A stretch of 64,000 nucleotides of DNA from Stercorarius parasiticus (lineage: Eukaryota > Chordata > Aves > Charadriiformes > Stercorariidae), in NCBI GenBank assembly GCA_013396915.1, contig VWZL01000315.1, positions 845,885-909,884 of the forward strand, read 5' to 3'. Shown here one piece after another: positions 38,201-47,200 of the stretch. Each line of letters begins with the position of its first letter. Within the stretch, counting starts at the first letter, position 1. The notes under the pieces were generated by a model. That model made no database searches. It worked only from the letters and a program-made list of their open reading frames with translations, and was not told the origin of the DNA. A program made the position numbers and the translations under genes.

Positions 38201-41200
38201 TGGGATGTTTACATCTAACTTGATGAGAAGTGGCACATGACTACAATTGTGATACATGAATACCACACTATTAACTTTTTTCATTACAATTTTTTTTGGT
38301 CTTTTTTTGGAAAAGCTTTGATGGATATTTTTGAGCCCTTCTTTTCAATTTCTTTCCTAAGAGAATAGCCTCAAATCCTCTGCTACCTGATAGAGCATTT
38401 AAAATGCCTGATATCCTGAGGGCAGCAGTGATTTGGAACACTGCTCTGTTTCAGTTTTTATTTCGCGTATCTGCGTCCATCCCATCAGTCTGTATCTACT
38501 GTGATATTTCCTATAGTTAAACTGATCTAGTCTGACTTAAAATTTTCAGAGATTTAACTGGTTTTAAGCCAGGTGAATTTCCTAGTCTGTTTCTACTGCT
38601 CTGCTGCAAATCAGTTGTGCTGGCATTGTGGAAGGAGGCATGTGGGGGAGGAAAGGCTAGAGGGGATGCCTTATCTAAGCAGTTTTCAGGCTGAGGTGTT
38701 AAGAACTGTCCAGGGAAGACTTCCTGAATACAAACCTTGAGAATTGTTCCATTCTGTTACTTTCTTTCCTTTCATGATGACAAGGCTGTTTTCTGTGCTG
38801 CTTCATGTTAAGGGGTATTAGGAGCTGCTACTTCCTCCAGCAGCTGTATCCCATGACTCCTTCCTGCCCAGCCTGGGGACCCAGGGTTTCTGCATTCTTG
38901 TACCACAAACAGTCCATATCAGCAAGTCCCCCTGGGTATATACCAGCAGGAACCTTTGCCTGCCTGATACCCCTGGCTGTACCTGGGGCCTCCTGTTCAC
39001 TGATGAGTCCATTTTGGAGTTTGCTAGCAAATGCACACCAACACTCCATGCATACCAGGACTGGGGAAAGATTCAGACACTTGTCCCCCCCGCCAGCACC
39101 AGGCACACAGGCTATGACCCACAGTCCTGCTCCAGCTGCCAGCACTGAGCCCCTCACTCATGCTGGTCCACCCCAGGAGCTGTTTTTTGGGGGACACATT
39201 GTCCTGTTCCTGCCTCAGTGGGTGGCAGCTGAAAATCCCCACTTGCTTCGGTAGCTCACACCACATACCCAGTCTTGATTCCAGGAGCTCGCACCAAATC
39301 CTCACTCACACACAGCTCTCGCCAGTACCTGGCACTTAGTCTTTGCCATATACATGGGATAGAGAATGAGATTATGTAGGGAGTTAAGAAAACATTAAAT
39401 GAGATACAAGAAGACAGGACAGACTGCGGTTATCAGGCACGGGGCTCAGCCAGACAACTGTTCTGACCAAACCTGTTTTATGTGCAACCAGCTCCTTTTA
39501 TGCGCTTTTCTGCCTATTCTCCTCTCTGTTCTATCCTGCTCCCCCTTGTCTATGTGTGTTTCCTCATCAGTCGGCATAGTTCCGCTGACCACCTCCAAAC
39601 TTCCTGGACTTTCAGGTTTGCATCCTTATCAGTTGCGAGATACCTGTTTGCCTGCAGTTTCTTGATAGCCCATCAATTAGTGTGACTGACCAGGTTTGTT
39701 TCTGGTTATCGTCTTTGTTAACTCTAATTGGTCAGGTTTTATGACTCTCTGTGTTTGTCTTCTTCCCTTTCCTTATCCTCCCAACTGAAAAAATAAACAT
39801 TCTTAATGCTCTACATATCCTTACCAGTTAGTGTGACTGACCAGGTTTGTTCTTATCACTACCTCCTTTGTCAGTCAGGTTTTTCTCTGGGTTCTTGTTT
39901 ACAGCTCATTGGACCGTATGCCCTTAAAGGAGCAGGCACTTTATGTGCCCTTACCCTTGCTTTCAATGTGGGCTTAGAAACTTAGGGTATTGATTTGCAA
40001 ACGTAGGTGGGGTAAACTATGGCAGGAGAAGTCATTACCTTTTTCAAGCTGCATGTTTTGCTCTACAACCAATTATTCAACTTCCACTGGCAGCCTGAGC
40101 TGTCCACACGCCTTTCCCGAATTGCTAATTTATATGCACCTCTGCATATAAAGATAACCCAAAACCCACACCAGAGTGCTGTAGTCAACAGAGCTGTTAA
40201 TTGCAGCAATTGAGGGGGCTATAGCAAGATAAATCTGGTCATTCCTGCTGTTGAAACAGCAGTGCTCTAGAGGAGGAGCAGCAAACCTGATAGCTGCTAC
40301 AGCTACTATGGTTCACTCTGCCTGTATCTCTAAATGGTACCCACAGTTTGTGCTGCTCTTTGCAGTGATATTGCCAGCTTTAAGCAGTTCCCGTGTTTCT
40401 ACCACCATTGTGATAGCAGAGCTGTTAACGAGAACACATGGTAAAGCAGATCAGGGAATTGGTTAAACAGGAAAATAGCTCTTCTTGTTTAGTTTTATCA
40501 ATACAGATGTTCCCTGAACCATTTCCTGTGTGGTGGCACTAACAGTTCCCTTGGCAGAGGGAGAGGAATTAGGAACGCTGTAGGATAGTCACCTGTTGAC
40601 TAGGGGTTGCAGTATGTTCCCATAGGCTGGCCCAGTGATCATTGAATGCTTTTTACTTGTTTCTTTTTAAAAACATGTCTAATGTGGGCATAGAGATACT
40701 ACACTTGAAAGATCTTTTATAAAGATTTTTCTGCAAAGAGTGCTACAGGTTTTCAGAAGATAACTTTCCAGCCCAAAACAGAAACATAAAACTGATGCTG
40801 TAATTTCATGATCAGTGTAAGCTGAGCTGCCCATCTTCCCTCTCCAGAAGAGACATGATCCTATCCGTCCACTGCTGCTTATTTCTGTCCTTGTGGTACT
40901 TCCTTTTTTTGGCACAGAAATTCATGTCTTGGGTTCAGTGGTGATCTAGATCAAAACTCTCTAGGTCAGACTAGTTCACTGCACAAACACTTGTGTTAGT
41001 TCAAGGGGCGGGGTGGTGTGGGTATTGGAATAAGCCAGGCAGGGAGGGACTGACTCTCAGGCTCTGGTTACCCTGCCACTTTGTTTTGATGTAAATTCAG
41101 CATGCTGCCAAGAGGCAGTCTTACCTCTACCTCACCTGTGGGGCTTGTTGTTCTTCCGCACCACTCCCTCCTGTGTCTGACAGCTCTAGTAGTCATTGAG

Positions 41201-44200
41201 CTGCATAATGAGCCCTGATCAGGAAGCTAATCCAGCTAAAAATTAACCCAGGGTAAGACTGGCCTGCTCCTTTTAGGAGTGTGTAGGTGTTATACTACGT
41301 TAAAGTGATCAAATGTTTGCATTCTTCGTGTAGTATTGTTGTACGTCAACTTAGAGTAGTCATGAACCTGAAGTTAATGGATGTACAGAAATATCAGCCA
41401 AATACACAGCTAGGTACTGCATTGACAGAGGTGGTTTTGTACTTGTTTCTTCTATGATTGAGGTTGAACTGGTGAAGTAGCTTCAGGGTTTGCACTGTAC
41501 ATTCACAGTGCTTCTGAATTGAGCACTCTTGATTTCAGTCTTAGTGCTCCAGCTCATATTTCCAGTAATTTATTTGCTGACAAGCATGACTTCACACGAT
41601 TCGTAATTTCTAGGGTTTTCTAAAAGCAAAAAGCTCACTGTTGTGCAAATAGAAATAGAATGGTTCATAAGTTTATTCTTTCATTGTGGTTTATAAATGT
41701 TCTTTCTGTGTTGGGATTTGATTATTTAAGGTGGTCTTTTAAAAACTTCTCTTTTTAGACTTACAATAGCAGCATTAGGAGAAAAGCTTAATGATTACTG
41801 GAATGAAATGAAAACGAAGAAAAACGAAGAATGTCCATTAGCTTTGCCAGTTGAGGAGATACAGTGAGTATCACTTCTAAATAGAAGAATTTTACATACT
41901 ACTATTACTGTTTTACACTTAGTCACGAAAATGAACTTTTCATGTGAAATTATTGGTATTTTTGCCATTACAGAAAACAGCCTGATCAGACATGGGTACA
42001 ATGTGATGCATGTTTGAAGTGGCGGAAGCTACCAGATGGAATAGAGCACTTGCCAGAAAAGTGGTACTGCTCACTGAACCCTGACCCACAATTCCGGTAA
42101 AATTAGATTTAGATGAATATCTGAATACAGCTTTTAGTTCTTATTTTACCATCTGTTATAAGCATGGATGTTGAGCTATTCCTGTCACTTTTTTTTTTTC
42201 TCCTCAACTCAGGAATTGTAATGTCCCAGAAGAACCAGAAGATGATGACTTAATACATCCTACATATGAAAAAACTTACAAGAAAAAGTGAGTACTAGAG
42301 ACTTTCTTACAAGTGTCTCAACAGTAGAAAAGGAATATGAAAAACAAATGCTCTTTTCTCTCACCTATGGTATAATTGCAACTGTTCTGGGAATATATCC
42401 AGCCAGAAAACAGTGCCCTGAAATCAAGTCTTGATTGTAGCAGTGAATAGATAAATAGCACTGTTCTTCTCTCTGTTATTAGCATGTTGGCATTAAATTC
42501 AGATTTCTCTCTTTGACTTGTTTGCCCTCCTAAATCAAAATTGGGGAAGTCATAACAAAAGGAGCCTCTTTCATTTAATCACTATTAAGGAGAGTAATGC
42601 AGCAATTGGTGTTCAAGTACAGCTCGCAGAGAGGGGCATTGTTACATATAGTAAGTGATACGAGGATAGTCTGGAATGTTAGAGAAGCAAGCTACTAGGG
42701 CTGTTAGGAGACCTTGTCTGGTAACTATTTTCAAGGTCCATATTGAAGCAGCTGAATGCCTCCATACATTTATTTAAGAATAAGAAGATTTTTAACTGAC
42801 ATGTATGGGGGAAAAAAAACAACTTGGGTAATTTTAACTCTTCCTCGCTGGTATTCTAGAAGTGGGAGCTTTGGGGTTTTTTTTCAGTTTTTTAAAATAA
42901 ATCTTCATCTGAGAGAGAACTTGTTAGTTAAGCTGACTTTAGCTATACTAGCTTCTAAGTTCATGCATAAAATTTTCATTCAATAAACCAGAATATGTTC
43001 ATTAGAACTTTATTGTATCTGGGTGAAATAAGAAGTATTGTGTTTGCTTTTAGATTTTGAGGTTGGTTTGGTTTTGTAATGAATTAACACTTTGAATCTA
43101 AGCTCTTAATTTTTTTTCCTTGCTGCTGTGCAGAGACAGGGAAAAACTGAAGAAGCGACTAGAGTACAGCCACCAGGTAGGTAACTCTTGAAGTTGATAG
43201 GAAACTGACTTTGGGAGCGGAGTTGTTCTTGCTGTCAACAATACTATGCAGTTTGATTGAATAGACCAGGCTTTGAGTTAGAGTTTGCTTTAGCTAGCGG
43301 CCAACTGTCTGGTTCAACATCCTGTTTTGTTTTGATGGCTGTGCAGGTTATGCTCGCTATTGGTAAACCAAAAATCCCCTGTCTTTGCTGTCCGATGATG
43401 GAAAATACACCATTGCTTTCTATGTAGTACTTAAGAGAGAGTTTGAGAGGGACAAAGCCCTCTCACAAAATAGTACTAGAAAAGATGTGAGTCACTCATA
43501 CCTGGTTTTATGGCGTGACATCTAACTATTGGAAGTGGATTTGTTGTAGAGAGATGTGATGAGGATATGAAAGCAGAGATACCCTTAAAACTGGGGTGAG
43601 CAGATGGGGATGGACAGACTTGTAGTAGCTGTACTATTGCAAGGAGGTACTCAAATTCAGATTAAATGCAGATGCAAGTCAACATGGTTGAATGATGAGA
43701 ATGTGTAGATTGTAACTCAGAATCAAATTTCTGAAGTGTCATTTAGCTTAAGTTGCTTTAAAAGTAAAGTGGTAACCTAAGATCTCTCCGTTTCTGGAGA
43801 AGAGATTTTGCATGTGCTGTTTTAACCTATGTACTTCATTGTATTATTTTTTCTGCCATTACTTTTACCTGAGTACAAAAGTAATGTCTAAAAGTAAAGT
43901 ATTGTTCATTTTTAGACAAACTGAATTAATTATGAGCAGCTTTAACAGAGATGGCTGTCCCTGTACTTTGTGTATGATGGTCAGACTTCAAACAGAAGCT
44001 TGGGAAAAACTCTTGCCTGAGATTGTATATGGTACTTTAAAATAGCTGTATCTAGAGAAAGACTTGTAAGATCAGAAAGCTGCTTTCTGGCAGCAGTAAA
44101 TCTGCATGTGGAGAGGAGTGTGCAGCTGGTGTACAGCATTCAAAGTTCTCTGAAAAATCTGCCAGAAGCCTGTAATTATGACATAGAACATGCTGCTTTC

Positions 44201-47200
44201 TAATCTGTTTTATATCTTAAACTTACATGAAGGAAATACTTTAGTAGAGTTTGGGGGGACGGGTTGTGCGATCATTAAGTTAAGAAAATTGGGGTTTGCA
44301 ATGTGGAGTCTAGTTAGCCTTTCTTCTTGCAAAATACTGAGTCCGGGTTCAAGGAGGTCCTTGTAGTATACATAAGAAATGCCAGTCAGAATTTTAGGTG
44401 TTGACAGATTGGCAGTTTGCAGAACTGCTTAAACCTATCTGAAAAAGCTACTAATGTTTGTTTCTTTTTTCTTACCTAATATTATCTTATAGATCAATAA
44501 TGAAATGTTTTTAAAAACACCTGTTTCTTCAAGTAAAGACTTCAAAACATTCTCAGCTGTGAGCGGAAAGGAAGTTCCAAGATCACTTTTACCAGAAACA
44601 TCAAATGCTTCTGTAAAAAGATCTTTGCTTATTTTACATAGACCAGTATCTTCACCTCATTCTGATTCTGATAACAGGTTAGTGAACCTGTACACAGTAG
44701 ATTCTTATTTATTTCTAAGATTAATAATGAAGGTGTTGGGTGCAGTCCCGTCTTCAGGTGTTAGCTGCCAAAATTTATATGTCACTTTTGGGAGTATAGG
44801 AAGCAGTACATTGATTGAAGGTACCTAAAAACCTTGTGAAGTACAAAAGTGAAAGCAGCAAAAAATACTGTGCGCTGGCAAGGAAAACTGCTTGGTTGTT
44901 TGTCTCTTTAGGAAAAGACTTTGTGTTAGCCACACCCCACAATATGTTTTCCTTAACCTCTGTTGGTTAACAAACAGGTCCGGGGGGGCTGTTCCTGCAA
45001 ACACTTAAGTCCATTTCAGAATAACGTGTTCAGGTAATAATTTAGCATGTGGATGTCAGCCACTTGTTTTTACAGGAAAGGTATTTACTCTGTCTACATA
45101 TCTTAAAATACTATGCGGGGAGACATCCCGTTCTAGTTATAGAGTGGTAGTTTTTTATAGTGCTTATAGAAACACTAAACATAGTTTGAAACAAATGATT
45201 TTGCAATACTTGAGCAATACAATATTTTTTTTAATACTTTGCTTCTCAGTCTTAAACGGAAGACACCTAGCTGCACGACACCTGTGTCTTTGAAGACACC
45301 TCGATTAAATGACAAAACATTCAATAATCATGATGATGATGATGATGATGAAGTCATTATTTTAGAGGAGAGCAGTACTCCAAAGCCTTCAGCAGATTCT
45401 GATGTTCCTGTAATAAAGACTGAATGTATTAATTTGGATCAAGAGGAGAAGCACAAAGAAAACTGTGATGTCGGAGAACCTTGCAGTTCAGTTACTTCAG
45501 AATCAAAAAGCGAACAGTTGACCTCAGCAACACAGACAGAGCTTCCAAAACTGATTGTTAAAAAGGAAGAGGTGGAAGATGACACCGATATTCAAATTCC
45601 CAGGGCAGAGATGGAAACTAAACAGTACAATGTTAATGATGTTCCTGAGACATCTGTAGATCTTGAAAATGAACTGAAAAATCAGCTGCAATTATTAAAC
45701 AAAGAAAAAGAAATGTACCACAACAAATGTGAAGTATTAACCAAACAAGTAGAAACACTGGAACAGAAGATTTTAGAAATGAATAATAAGTATGTAAAAA
45801 AAGAAATGTGCCATCAGTCAACCGAGACAACTTCGTCATTTGAAGAAGAAAATGTTCATGAAAGACGTTTGGCAGAAGTGACCATTCTCTATGAACAGGC
45901 CTTAGAAGAAGTAGCAAAGCTAAAGGAACAATGCAGTACCCTGCAGAACTTAAAAACTGAATGCAGCAAGTGTGCTGATGGTGAAAATAAGAGCGAGGTA
46001 GATGAAATTGCGGTGCAACTGGATGATGTTTTCAGGCAACTGGACAAGTGCAGCATTGAGAGAGACAGATATAAAAGTGAGGTATGTTTGTTAAAACAGT
46101 GATACCCTTCAAATTAAAAATTAAATTACTTTTATTTTTTCATGCGTGTTTCATAGCAGTTCTAGTACACAATGCGTTGTATAGCTCAGTCTGCTAACTA
46201 ATCAAGCCACCCTAAAAGGGGGAAGAAATACTAAATTAGCCTAGGAGCTTCTGATCTTTTGCTTCCATAAATAGAAATAAGCAAAGTTGAGAGAGACTAC
46301 AAGGCTCTGAGTGACTCTTGACTGCAACACAAGAGAGATGGAGCAGGCTTAGAGGGAGCACACATACAGTGGTTCAGCTGACAGCTGACTATTTTAAAAG
46401 CAGTCTGTCTAGGCTGTCATATCTCAAAATCTCACTGAAAGTTAATTAAAATCAGTCAACTTAACAAAGGTAAATGATTTAAATTTGTATATGTTTTTAT
46501 TTTAATCCACGATTTTTTTGTATATGAAATTATTTTTATTTAATTTGTTATATAAAATTATTTTTATTTACTTACCAGATTGAACTGCTAGAAGTGGAAA
46601 AAAATCAAATTGCCTGTCAATGTGAAGAACTCAAAGCAGAAGTCGCACAGTTAAAAGCTTCAATTCCACAAGCAGTAGCACGTGCAAATGATTCTACCAC
46701 CAGTAATGTAGAAGACTCTGTAAATTTTTCTGATGGAGAAAGGTATCAATTTTCTTCTTTCTAAACTATATTTCAAGAAACATTTTGGCTGGCTGATTGT
46801 ATCCAAAACATCTTGATGAAGGTCATGTCTGATGATAATATAATAAAATGTGATGTTTGGAATTCTTTTCTACTGCCTCTTGTGACTCCTAACTCAGTAA
46901 CATTTTTTTATCAAGTGATTTATTTAACTTTTTTTTTATGATTTAGGTATTTGTGTGAGCAGGGTTGGCCATTGCACAATGGAATGCCATACTGACACTT
47001 CTTAAAAGATGAAAAATGTTATATAATTTCTAGACATGACTTGCAGAACAAGGAGAGAGAAGGAGGCAGGAAGGAGGGTGACCATTAGATCATCTGCACT
47101 TATGCTGTGTAGATGAACTTCACTTTTATATTCTATTTTTCTTTCCTGGATCAGTAGTGCTCTACTGAAAAGAGTTTGGGTTTGGTTTTGAAACTTACCT

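Noticed and set aside
38805..39305. Frames of 149, 109 and 93 codons in MORC3 intron 9
   Set aside because: They overlap on both strands, have no splice support or family, and lie in a repeat-like block.
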